Shown here piece after piece: positions 45,735 through 53,532 of a stretch of DNA of 64,000 bases. How positions within the stretch are numbered: position 1 is the stretch's first letter; each line of letters opens with the position of its first letter. A program made the translations under genes and the position numbers. The stretch spans positions 1 through 64,000 of the forward strand of contig NZ_BOQN01000049.1 of the NCBI RefSeq assembly GCF_018332695.1. The letters run 5' to 3'. The notes beneath the pieces were generated by a model, which worked only from the letters and a program-made list of their open reading frames with translations, did not search any database and had not been told where the DNA came from. This stretch comes from Paractinoplanes toevensis. GTDB lineage: Bacteria; Actinomycetota; Actinomycetes; Mycobacteriales; Micromonosporaceae.

Positions 45735-46673
45735 TCAGAACACCTCCGAGCCGCGGCGCCGCGAGTACCAGATGACCAGCAGTGAGAGGAGCAGGGTCAC
45801 GATGAAGAGCAGGTACGCCGCGGCCGCCCCGTACCCGAGCCTCTGGGTCTGAAAGGCCAGTTCGTAGATGTAGTAGACGATCGTCTGGGTGCTGTTGAGC
45901 GGCCCGCCGCGGGTGGTCGTGTAGATCAGGTCGAACAGCTGCATCGCGGTGATGGTCTGCCAGATCGCCGCGAATACTGTGACCGGCCGCAGCTCCGGCA
46001 GCGTGACGTGGCGGAACACCCGCCATGGCGACGCGCCGTCCATCCGGGCCGCCTCGACCAGGTCGCGCGGGATGTCCTGCAGCGCGGCCAGATAGATGAC
46101 GGTGGTGAAGCCGACCTCACCCCAGAGCGCGATCAGGCAGATGATGTAGATCGCCTGGTGCGGGTTCTCCAGGAACTGCTGCTGCGGCAGTCCGAGATGG
46201 CGCAGCACGTCGTTGGCCACCCCGAACTGCGGGTTGAAGACGAAGCCGGCCAGGATGCCGGTGGCCGCCGCCGACGCCACGTAGGGCACGAAGATACAGG
46301 TGCGGTAGAAGCCGATCAGGCGGATCTTCTGGTTCAGGGCGATCGCGATGACGATGCCCAGGATGATCGAGCCGGGCACGAACAGTGCGGTGAGCAGCAG
46401 CGTGTGCTTGGTCGCCGCGATCATGTCCGGGTCCTTGACCAGCAGCTGGTAGTTGCGCCAGCCGACCTGGGTCGCCGGGGCGATGCCGTTCCACTTGGCC
46501 CGGGAGATGAAGAACGCCCACACCGCCGGGAAGATCGATAGTCCGATGACGATCAGGGTGGCCGGCCCGGCGAAGGCCCAGCCGGTGAGATTCCGCCGCG
46601 CGGCGCGGCCGCGCGGGCCCTTTTTAAAGGAAGCCACCTGGGTGCGCGGCGTAGCCGCGAACGTGAGCGCCAT
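45735..46673 (-). CDS. Sugar ABC transporter permease (MalF-like)
   Basis: A 312-residue protein with six membrane segments. The EAA loop LVEAARMDGASPWRVFRHVT and the C-terminal SLLVIWYSRRRGSEVF are typical of CUT1 permease 1. Its start overlaps the end of the binding-protein gene by one base, and its stop is contiguous with the MalG-like start. Forms the channel for the sugar bound by the lipoprotein. Confidence 0.92.
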   Translation of the reverse strand: MALTFAATPRTQVASFKKGPRGRAARRNLTGWAFAGPATLIVIGLSIFPAVWAFFISRAKWNGIAPATQVGWRNYQLLVKDPDMIAATKHTLLLTALFVPGSIILGIVIAIALNQKIRLIGFYRTCIFVPYVASAAATGILAGFVFNPQFGVANDVLRHLGLPQQQFLENPHQAIYIICLIALWGEVGFTTVIYLAALQDIPRDLVEAARMDGASPWRVFRHVTLPELRPVTVFAAIWQTITAMQLFDLIYTTTRGGPLNSTQTIVYYIYELAFQTQRLGYGAAAAYLLFIVTLLLSLLVIWYSRRRGSEVF

Positions 46674-47992
46674 CAGTTCGTGATCGCGTCGACGGACTTC
46701 TTGGCGGCGTTGTCCAAGGCCTCCTTGGGCTGCGCCTGACCCTGGAGCACGCGCGCGACCGCGTCGCCGACGTTGCGGGACAGCACCTCGTAGCCGGGCA
46801 GGGTGGGCCGGGCCTGCTTGGCGTTGGTGAGGTTGGCGAAGAACTTGTCGCCGCCGGGGTACTCCTTGACGTACGCCGCGTACTCCGGGGAGGTCTTCTC
46901 CGACGTGCGCAACGGCAGGTTACCGATCGCCAGGTTCCACTTCGGATCGACGGAAGCGCTGGTCAGCCACTTCATGAAGTCGCGGGTGGCGCCGGCCCGG
47001 TTCACGTCGCCGTGGTCGAACAGCACCCACAGGTCGGGGCCGGAGACGGTCTGGTGGTCGCCGTTGTAGCCGGGCAGGTCTACCACCCCGTACGCCAGCT
47101 TGGCCTCTTTGATCTCCAGCAGTGACCAGGGGCCGGACAGCATCATGGCGATGTGTCCGCTGTTGAACAGCGGCCCGTACTTCTCGTCGGTCTGGTCGAG
47201 GTACATCGACTTGTCGTCGACCGCCATCTGCCGCAGCGTTTCGAGCGCGGCCACCCCGGCGTCGGAGTTGAAGGCCGGCTTGTCCCCGTCGAGGATCTTG
47301 CCGCCGCGCTGCCAGAGCAGCGGCCACAGGTGCCAGGTGGTGTCCTCGCTGCCGGAGACCGAGTAGGCCGTTCCGTACGTGTTGGTGGATTTGTCGGTGA
47401 GCTTCGTGGCCGCGGCCCGGAAGTCGTCCCAGGACCACTGGTCGGTGGGGTAGGCCACGCCGGCCCTGTCGAACAGGGCCTTGTTGTAGATCAGCGCGAG
47501 GTTGTCGACCAGCGCCGGGATGCCGATGACCTTGCCTTTCGAGGTGGCCACCTCGCGGGCGGCGGCCGGGAAGTCGTTCCAGCCGAACGCCGCGTCCTGC
47601 ACATAGGACGTCAGGTCCTGGGTCTTGCCGCTCGCGCCCAGGTCGCCGGCCCAGTTGCCGTAGGCGTAGGAGACGTCCGGGTAGCTGCCGCTGGTGAACC
47701 CGGCGGACAGCTTGGTGAGCAGGTCGTCGGTGGTCGGCGCCCCGGGCGAGACCTTGATCGTGACGTTCGGGTTGGCGGTGTGGTACTCGGCGGCGAGCTG
47801 CTCGGCCACCTTCTCCTGCTGCTGCTCCTGCCCGGTCCACCAGGTGATCGTGACGGCGGCCTTCGGGTCGTAGCCGGCCGCGGCGTCCTTGCCGGAGTCG
47901 GTCGTTCCGCCCATGCAGGCGGAGAGGGTCAATGCGGCGCCGAGGCCGCCTGCCAGCAGCCGGAACGACCGGCCGCGCCGAAGGTCTGTCAT
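46673..47992 (-). CDS. Sugar-binding lipoprotein of the CUT1 transporter
   Basis: A 439-residue family 1 extracellular solute-binding protein with lipobox LSAC (Cys26), then the typical WWTGQEQQQEKVAEQLAAEY, VSYAYGNWAGDL, GIPALVDNLALIYNKALFD and SGPWSLLEIKEAKLAYGVVD. It delivers an oligosaccharide or glycoside to the permeases. The ATG at 47992 follows GAGGTG by seven bases and is 13 bases after the SIS gene. Confidence 0.93.
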   Translation of the reverse strand: MTDLRRGRSFRLLAGGLGAALTLSACMGGTTDSGKDAAAGYDPKAAVTITWWTGQEQQQEKVAEQLAAEYHTANPNVTIKVSPGAPTTDDLLTKLSAGFTSGSYPDVSYAYGNWAGDLGASGKTQDLTSYVQDAAFGWNDFPAAAREVATSKGKVIGIPALVDNLALIYNKALFDRAGVAYPTDQWSWDDFRAAATKLTDKSTNTYGTAYSVSGSEDTTWHLWPLLWQRGGKILDGDKPAFNSDAGVAALETLRQMAVDDKSMYLDQTDEKYGPLFNSGHIAMMLSGPWSLLEIKEAKLAYGVVDLPGYNGDHQTVSGPDLWVLFDHGDVNRAGATRDFMKWLTSASVDPKWNLAIGNLPLRTSEKTSPEYAAYVKEYPGGDKFFANLTNAKQARPTLPGYEVLSRNVGDAVARVLQGQAQPKEALDNAAKKSVDAITN

Positions 47993-48005
47993 CTCGTGCA
48001 CCTCT

Positions 48006-48887
48006 TCAGGGGGTAAGGACCACGGATCGGGTGAGCAGTCGAGGACGGTCGGGATCAAGGCCGCGGTGCGCGGCCATGGCCAGCGCAAAACGCTGCGCGA
48101 GCACCAGCTGGGCGAGAGGGTCCTGCTTGCTTCGGTACGTCGTGGCGCCGGCCTCGCGGGCTACGTCGTCCAGTTCGATCGGGGTGGCGCCGAACGACCA
48201 GACCAGCGAATTGCGCCCGGCCACCGCGACCGGGCCGTGCCGGAAGTCCTTGGCGGGGTAGGACTCCGAGTAGGCCTGGGCCGCCTCGCGAACCTTGAGT
48301 GCGGCCTCGTGGGCCAGCCCGACGGTCCAGCCGGTGCCGAGGAAGACCAGGTGTTCGATGTCCGCGGGGTCGGCCGGCAACGCCATCTGCAGGGCGGCGC
48401 GACCATCCGCGATCACCGGCTCGATGTCGTCACCGAACGCGTGCCGGGCGAGTGCCAGCACGCTGGTCGGGAACCGGGTCTGCACCACGCTGCGCTCGTC
48501 GGCGAAGTCGAGCACCAGTTGGCTGTCGGTGAGGCCGTCCACCGGTTCGCCGCGGACGGCCGTGATCGCGGTCGTGCGGGTCGACGCCGGGACCGTGCGG
48601 AGCGCTTCGAGCACCTCGGTCGAGGTGCCGGAGCGGGTGACCGCCACGATCCGGTCGTAGTGGCGGCGGGGGAGGAACTCCGACGCGCAGACCGCGTCGG
48701 TCTCGCCGAAACCGGCGGACTCGCGCAGTTCGGCGAGGGCTTGGGCGACGAACCAGGAGGTGCCGCAGCCGAGGACGAGCATCCGCTCGCCGGGAGCGAT
48801 CAGCTCGTCCTTCGCCTGGCCCGCAAGGGCCAGGCTTTGCCGCCACACGTCCGGCTGGCTGGCGATCTCGGCCGCGGTGTCATTCAT
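48006..48887 (-). CDS. SIS-domain sugar isomerase/deaminase (AgaS-like)
   Basis: A 293-residue protein with two SIS domains: LVLGCGTSWFVAQALAELRE, IVAVTRSGTSTEVLEALRTV, FLGTGWTVGLAHEAALKVRE and KDFRHGPVAVAGRNSLVWSF. This arrangement is close to AgaS/GlmS-isomerase domains that act on hexosamine-6-phosphates; AgaS is a galactosamine-6-phosphate deaminase/isomerase giving tagatose-6-phosphate. First gene of the SIS-SBP-permease operon, next to a DeoR-type operator pair. The exact amino sugar is not determined. Confidence 0.85.
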   Translation of the reverse strand: MNDTAAEIASQPDVWRQSLALAGQAKDELIAPGERMLVLGCGTSWFVAQALAELRESAGFGETDAVCASEFLPRRHYDRIVAVTRSGTSTEVLEALRTVPASTRTTAITAVRGEPVDGLTDSQLVLDFADERSVVQTRFPTSVLALARHAFGDDIEPVIADGRAALQMALPADPADIEHLVFLGTGWTVGLAHEAALKVREAAQAYSESYPAKDFRHGPVAVAGRNSLVWSFGATPIELDDVAREAGATTYRSKQDPLAQLVLAQRFALAMAAHRGLDPDRPRLLTRSVVLTP

Positions 48888-48900
48888 GTTCGAGGATTAT

Positions 48901-48943
48901 GCTCGTTTGCGCTCGCTTAACAAGATGTGCGCATCAAACGAAC
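48901..48943. promoter_or_regulatory. Candidate DeoR operator pair before the SIS/transporter operon
   Basis: GCTCGTTT at 48901-48908 and its near-complement AAACGAAC at 48936-48943 form a widely spaced inverted pair in the 60 bases between the SIS start and the GH4 stop. The same pair recurs before the GH4/DeoR genes at 50299-50324. Seen directly; assignment to the DeoR protein is inferred. Confidence 0.6.
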
Positions 48944-48947
48944 ATTC

Positions 48948-50240
48948 TCATCTGAGCGCTTCCGGCAACAGATCGCCGTGCGCGGCGGTGAGTTCGTCGC
49001 ACAGCTCCCAGATCTGGTCCACGGTCAGCGTCGCCGCGGTGTTCGGGTCGACCATCGCGGCCTGCCGGACCATCCGCTTGTCGCCGGTGAGGGCGGCCTG
49101 CACGGTCAACTGTCCGACGCTGACGAAGCTCCGATTCAGAGCCGCGCATTGCGCGGGGAGATCCCCGACCAGTTCCGGGCGTACGCCGAGACGGTCGACA
49201 ACGCACGGCACCTCCACCGCGTACCCCTCGGGAAGGTTGCTGATCAGGCCGTGATTGGCGACGTTGCCGTGGATGCGGCGCATGGTGCCGGTGACCATGC
49301 TGTGGATGACCTGCGGGGCGTACTCGGTGGCTTCCCGGGTGAGGTCCAGTTCCTCGCCGCTTCGCATGGCATTTTTGACGCTCTGGTATTCGGCCACGTT
49401 GTCGGCGCTGATCTGCAGGTAGTCGCCGACCGGGATGCGCAGCCGGGCGATCTCCGCGTCGTGGTGCAGGTACCAGGGCACGTACTCGGACGAGTGCTCG
49501 CTGGTCTCGGTGGGGAAGTAACCGAGCCGCTTGTACATGTCCATGCGCACGCGTCGCCGCAGCTCAGGCTCCCTTTCCAGCAGCTCGTCCAGCCGAGGGT
49601 AGAGCGATTCGCCGCGGTGCTCGAAGCGCAGCAGCCAGGCCTGGTGGTTGACCCCCGCGCCGGTGTAGTCGATCTCGTCGAGCGGCACGCCCAGCAGCTC
49701 GGCCAGGTCGTGCACGGTCCAGAACACCGAGTGGCAGAGCCCGACCGCCTTGACCCTGGGTGCCGCGGCCGCGAGGTAACCGATGTTCATGGCCATCGGG
49801 TTGGTGTAGTTGAGCAGCCAGGCGTCGGGACACAGCTCCGCAATGTCTCGCGCGATGCCATCCAACACCGGAAATGTCCGAAGTGCTCGGAAGATGCCAC
49901 CGACCCCGAGTGTGTCGCCGATCGTCTGCCGCAGCCCGTACTTCGCCGGGATCTCGAAGTCGCGCACGGTCGCCGCGTGCATGCCCACCTGGATCGAGTT
50001 GATCACGAAGTCGGCGCCGTCCAGGGCCGCCCGGCGGTCCAGTGAAGTCGTGATGACCGGCTTGCAGCCGAGCTGGCCGGCGGTCTGCCGGGCGATCGCC
50101 TCGGCCGTTTCGAGGCGCTCGGCGTCGATGTCGTGCAGGGCCAGGGTCACGTCCCGCAACTCCGGGAAGGACAGGATGTCGGCCAGCAGCTCGCGGGTGA
50201 AGACCACGCTGCCGGCGCCCAGGAAGGCGATCACAGTCAT
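48948..50240 (-). CDS. GH4 glycosidase (alpha-galactosidase/6-phospho-glycosidase family)
   Basis: A 430-residue NAD- and Mn-dependent GH4 enzyme: Rossmann start AFLGAGSVVFTRELLADIL, LLNYTNPMAMNIGYLAAA, metal-binding Cys in VGLCHSVFWT and His in GAGVNHQAWLLR, with YPRLDELLE-type linker. The CHS motif is found in MelA-like alpha-galactosidases as well as other branches, so either alpha-galactosides or phosphorylated glycosides could be substrates. With no PTS in the window and an ABC importer beside it, an unphosphorylated alpha-galactoside fits better. Divergent from the DeoR gene. Confidence 0.88.
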   Translation of the reverse strand: MTVIAFLGAGSVVFTRELLADILSFPELRDVTLALHDIDAERLETAEAIARQTAGQLGCKPVITTSLDRRAALDGADFVINSIQVGMHAATVRDFEIPAKYGLRQTIGDTLGVGGIFRALRTFPVLDGIARDIAELCPDAWLLNYTNPMAMNIGYLAAAAPRVKAVGLCHSVFWTVHDLAELLGVPLDEIDYTGAGVNHQAWLLRFEHRGESLYPRLDELLEREPELRRRVRMDMYKRLGYFPTETSEHSSEYVPWYLHHDAEIARLRIPVGDYLQISADNVAEYQSVKNAMRSGEELDLTREATEYAPQVIHSMVTGTMRRIHGNVANHGLISNLPEGYAVEVPCVVDRLGVRPELVGDLPAQCAALNRSFVSVGQLTVQAALTGDKRMVRQAAMVDPNTAATLTVDQIWELCDELTAAHGDLLPEALR

Positions 50241-50298
50241 GGCGGGATTGTTGGCGCCTACGCCAAGAGCGCGCAAGACGAACTGGTGTATCGCTTGA

Positions 50299-50324
50299 AA
50301 ACGAACTACATTGACTGCTCGTTT
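50299..50324. promoter_or_regulatory. Candidate DeoR operator between GH4 and the DeoR gene
   Basis: AAACGAAC at 50299-50306 and GCTCGTTT at 50317-50324 form an inverted pair with a 10-base spacer in the 107-base GH4/DeoR intergenic region. Same motif as at 48901-48943, which supports shared control and autoregulation. Confidence 0.65.
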
Positions 50325-50347
50325 GATCAGTACCGATTGAGGGGTCC

Positions 50348-51127
50348 ATGAGTTCGCTGCGCCGGGCCGACCGGGTTTCCGCCATCCTCGAGCGCGTCGC
50401 CAGTCACGGCTCGGTCGACGCCGGCCACCTCGCCGACGAGTTCGCCGTCTCGCCCGCGACCATCCGCCGCGATCTCCAGGTCCTCGAAGATCAACGGCTC
50501 CTTTCCCGTACGCATGGAGGCGCGGTCGCCGTCGACGTCGCGTACGAGTTGCCGGTCCGCTACCGGGTCGGGCAGCACCGCGAGGAGAAGGCCCTGGTCG
50601 CGAAGACCGTTTTCGATCTGCTGCCGAAGGGTCCGCTCACGCTCGGGCTGACCGGCGGCACGACGACCCACCTGCTGGCCCGGCTGCTCGCCGAGCGGGT
50701 CGACCTGACGGTGGTCACCAACGCGCTGAACATCGCGGCCGAGCTGGCTCTCCGCCCCCGGCTGAAGCTGATCATGACGGGCGGGGTGTCCCGCACCCAG
50801 TCCTACGAGCTGGTCGGCCCGATCGCCGACCAGGCGCTGAAGGGCCTGAACATGGCGGTGGCCGTGGTCGGCGTCGACGGCATCAGCGCCCGCGGCGGCC
50901 TGACCACCCACGACGAGATCGAGGCGAACACCAACGCCACGATGATCCGCCGGGCCGACCGGGTGATCGTGGTGGCCGACGGGTCCAAGGTCGGCAAGAT
51001 CTGCCTGGCCGGCATCTGCCCGGTCACCGACGTTGCCCTGCTGGTCACCGACGCCAGCGCCGACCCGGCCGGGATCGAGGCCATCCGCCGCGCGGGCACC
51101 GAGGTGGTCGTGGCCGGCGCCATGTGA
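50348..51127 (+). CDS. DeoR-family regulator
   Basis: A 259-residue protein with an N-terminal DeoR helix-turn-helix (ADRVSAILERVASHGSVDAG, FAVSPATIRRDLQVLE) and the sugar-phosphate-binding DeoRC domain (LGLTGGTTTHLLARLL, VVTNALNIAAELA, VGVDGISARGGLTTHDEIEA, VVVADGSKVGK). Typically represses until a sugar phosphate binds. Its position and the repeated AAACGA(A/G)C motifs indicate control of GH4 and the SIS/ABC operon. Confidence 0.93.
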   Translation: MSSLRRADRVSAILERVASHGSVDAGHLADEFAVSPATIRRDLQVLEDQRLLSRTHGGAVAVDVAYELPVRYRVGQHREEKALVAKTVFDLLPKGPLTLGLTGGTTTHLLARLLAERVDLTVVTNALNIAAELALRPRLKLIMTGGVSRTQSYELVGPIADQALKGLNMAVAVVGVDGISARGGLTTHDEIEANTNATMIRRADRVIVVADGSKVGKICLAGICPVTDVALLVTDASADPAGIEAIRRAGTEVVVAGAM

Positions 51128-51192
51128 CCGATCCGGGTGTCCATCCGGTCCTAACAGCAGAGGCCGGAACGGACAGCGAGGAGATAGTCCAG

Positions 51193-51813
51193 GTGGACGC
51201 GAACCTGCGGGAGCAATTCGACCGGGCGGTCGACGACGACCCCGGCGCCGACCCGGGGGAGATGGCGCTGGCCGCCATCGCCGAGGGCGGCCGGATCCGC
51301 CGCCGGCGACGGGGCATCGCGGCGGCGACCGTGGCGGCGGTCCTGGTGCTGGTGGCCGGCGTGGTCACGGCGGTGAACCTGCGGCCGGGCGGGAGCGGCC
51401 CGGTGAGCCCGCCGGAGGCTTTCGCGCCGGCGATGATGCTGGTGGCGGCGCCCTCCTGTGCGTCGAAGACGGTCGAGAAGAATGCCACCGACGTGGTGAT
51501 CTTTCTGGGCCCGGCGGTGACCGCGGAGCGGAAGGCGGAGCTGCGGTCGAAGCTGGACGACGACCCGCGGGTCGGCGCCGTGCTCTACGAGGGCCGGGAG
51601 GACGCTTACGAGCGGTTCCGGAAGCTGTGGTCGGACAGTCCCGACTTCGTGTCCTCGGTCAGCCCGAAGGAGCTGCCCGAGACGTTCCGGGTGCGGATGG
51701 AGAAGCGCTCGCGATACGCGTCCCTCCGCGCGGATTACGCGGCGATGGACGGCATCGAGTGGATCGAGGGCCGGGTCTGCACGGCCGACGCCCCGGTCGG
51801 AGGGGTCTGGTGA
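51193..51813 (+). CDS. Single-pass membrane protein with FtsX-like extracellular domain
   Basis: A 206-residue protein from the GTG at 51193, chosen because GAGGAG lies about eight bases upstream; an earlier GTG at 51124 overlaps the DeoR stop. Acidic N-terminus, an Arg run (GRIRRRRRG), one membrane helix at ~40-60, then an FtsX extracellular domain (DVVIFLGPAVTAERKAELRS, VLYEGREDAYERFRKLW, ELPETFRVRM). Overlaps the following sigma-factor gene by 4 bases. Same topology as the sigma partner at 36116; it probably modulates the sigma factor rather than division. Confidence 0.8.
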   Translation: MDANLREQFDRAVDDDPGADPGEMALAAIAEGGRIRRRRRGIAAATVAAVLVLVAGVVTAVNLRPGGSGPVSPPEAFAPAMMLVAAPSCASKTVEKNATDVVIFLGPAVTAERKAELRSKLDDDPRVGAVLYEGREDAYERFRKLWSDSPDFVSSVSPKELPETFRVRMEKRSRYASLRADYAAMDGIEWIEGRVCTADAPVGGVW

Positions 51814-52358
51814 CCGAGACCGTGACGCCGCCCCGGACCGCGGCCGGCAACATCAAGACCAGGGCGGGCCGCGACGAGGAGTTCACCGCGTTCGTCGAGT
51901 CCGCCGCCACGCGGCTGCGCCGCAGCGCCTACCTGATGTGCCGGGACTGGCACCTCGCCCAGGACCTGACCCAGCAGACCTTCACCAAGATGTACGCGGC
52001 GTGGGGCCGGATCCGCACCGGCACCAACCTCGACGGCTACAGCCGCCGCGTACTGATGAATCTGGTTTTTGATCGGCACCAGCGGCGCAGCGGTTCGGAG
52101 ATCGTGCTGGCCGAGTTGCCGGACCGGTCAGACGCCGCCGCGGCCGGCACGCCGGAGTTGCGCCTCGCCCTGGTGGACGCGCTCGCCACGCTGACCGTCG
52201 AGGACCGGGCCGTCCTGGTGCTGCGGCACGCCGAGGACCACAGCGTCGACACCGTGGCCACGATCCTCGGCGTCTCCGTCTCGGTGGTCAAGATGCGCAA
52301 CTCCCGCGCCCTGGCCCGGCTGCGAACGCTGCTCGGGGAGGACTTTGCGGAGCACTGA
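51810..52358 (+). CDS. SigE-family ECF-like RNA polymerase sigma factor
   Basis: A 182-residue sigma factor: region 2 (RRSAYLMCRDWHLAQDLTQQ, GYSRRVLMNLVFDRHQRR) and region 4 (LTVEDRAVLVLRHAEDHSVD, SVSVVKMRNSRALARLRTL). The GTG start overlaps the FtsX-like gene (GTGA). Its last ~230 bases run opposite to the C-terminal coding part of the acyltransferase on the minus strand. Confidence 0.9.
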   Translation: MTETVTPPRTAAGNIKTRAGRDEEFTAFVESAATRLRRSAYLMCRDWHLAQDLTQQTFTKMYAAWGRIRTGTNLDGYSRRVLMNLVFDRHQRRSGSEIVLAELPDRSDAAAAGTPELRLALVDALATLTVEDRAVLVLRHAEDHSVDTVATILGVSVSVVKMRNSRALARLRTLLGEDFAEH

Positions 52359-53519
52359 CCGGGAACCGGCCAGGCGCTGGCCGGGCAGCTCGATCCAGCG
52401 GTAGGTCAGCCAGGAGAGACCGAGCAGCCCGGCGACGAAGGCGGCGGTGGCCGGGATCTCGGCCGGCCCGTGGACGTGCGCGTAGAGCCACGGGCCGGTG
52501 AGCTGGATGACCGGCACGTGGATCAGGTAGAGCGAGTAGCTGACCAGGCCGATCCAGGCCAGCGAGCGCGGAACCCGGCGATATCGGCAGGCGAAGCCGA
52601 TCGCGAAGGACCCGCCGATGATCAGCAGGGTGATCACCGAGCGGGCCATGTATTGCGGGGTGAGCGCGTTCAGCGACCTGAGCTCGCCGAACCAGTTGAT
52701 CAGGCAGGCGATGCCGACCACCCCGGCGGCCACGTAGGCGTCGCGACGAGGGGTCTGCCCGTGCTCGGCGCGGTAGATCGCCGTACCGGTGAACATGACC
52801 GCCGGGATCAGCAGGCCGTCCCAGACGTGCGACGGGTGCTGGTTGGCCAGCAGCAGGGTCAGCACCAGCGCGATCAGCGTCAGCGCGCCGGCCACCACCG
52901 CGGTCCGCCGCCGGCTGAGCAGCCCGGCCAGCCCGGCGACGAGGACGACGGCGATCACCACCGGCAGCACCGGCGTGACCATCTGCCGCGGGGTCAGCGG
53001 CACGGTCACCACCGCGGTCACCGCGAAGATCACCGCGATCGTCGCGCTGGCCCGGTGCAGCCTGAGCGCGAACAGGCCGGCCACCAGCAGGTAGAACGCC
53101 ATCTCGAAGCTGAGCGTCCACATCACCGGCGTCACCAGGTCGAAGCCGGTGAACTGGGCCAGCATGGTGAGGTGGGCGATCGTGCCGGCCGCCGGGTGCT
53201 CCTTCAGGTACGGCGCGACCGGCAGCAGAACGATCACGGCGGCGCCGACCGCCAGGTAGAGCGGGAACAGCCGGGCGGCCCGGGACGCCCAGAACCGCCG
53301 CAGATCGCCGTGCCGTTCCAGCGACGCCGGGATGATGTAACCGCTCACCAGGAAGAAGAGCATCACCCCGGCGACGCCGCCGTTGAACCAGTTCGCGGTG
53401 ACCGCACGGACATCGGACAGCAGCCAGTGGGTCAGGTGCGCATAGACCACGAACAATGCGGCTACCGCGCGCAGCGCATCCAGCCAAGCCATCCGGTGGG
53501 TGTGGGGTGCGGCGGGCAT
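52128..53519 (-). CDS. Acyltransferase 3 family membrane protein
   Basis: A 463-residue protein; the first ~390 residues are an acyltransferase 3 domain with ~10 membrane segments: MAWLDALRAVAALFVVYAHL (active-site His), FFLVSGYIIPASLERHGDLR, FWASRAARLFPLYLAVGAAV, SYSLYLIHVPVIQL. It O-acylates a surface glycan or lipid. After RWIELPGQRLAG (~52370) the frame continues for ~75 residues antisense to the sigma-factor gene, losing hydrophobic character; the natural stop was probably near 52350 and has been lost or moved. Follows the GH43 gene by 13 bases, likely the same transcript. Confidence 0.85.
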   Translation of the reverse strand: MPAAPHTHRMAWLDALRAVAALFVVYAHLTHWLLSDVRAVTANWFNGGVAGVMLFFLVSGYIIPASLERHGDLRRFWASRAARLFPLYLAVGAAVIVLLPVAPYLKEHPAAGTIAHLTMLAQFTGFDLVTPVMWTLSFEMAFYLLVAGLFALRLHRASATIAVIFAVTAVVTVPLTPRQMVTPVLPVVIAVVLVAGLAGLLSRRRTAVVAGALTLIALVLTLLLANQHPSHVWDGLLIPAVMFTGTAIYRAEHGQTPRRDAYVAAGVVGIACLINWFGELRSLNALTPQYMARSVITLLIIGGSFAIGFACRYRRVPRSLAWIGLVSYSLYLIHVPVIQLTGPWLYAHVHGPAEIPATAAFVAGLLGLSWLTYRWIELPGQRLAGSRSVLRKVLPEQRSQPGQGAGVAHLDHRDGDAEDRGHGVDAVVLGVPQHQDGPVLDGQRGERVHQGEAQLRRAGRGGV

Positions 53520-53532
53520 CCGCGAAGAATAC

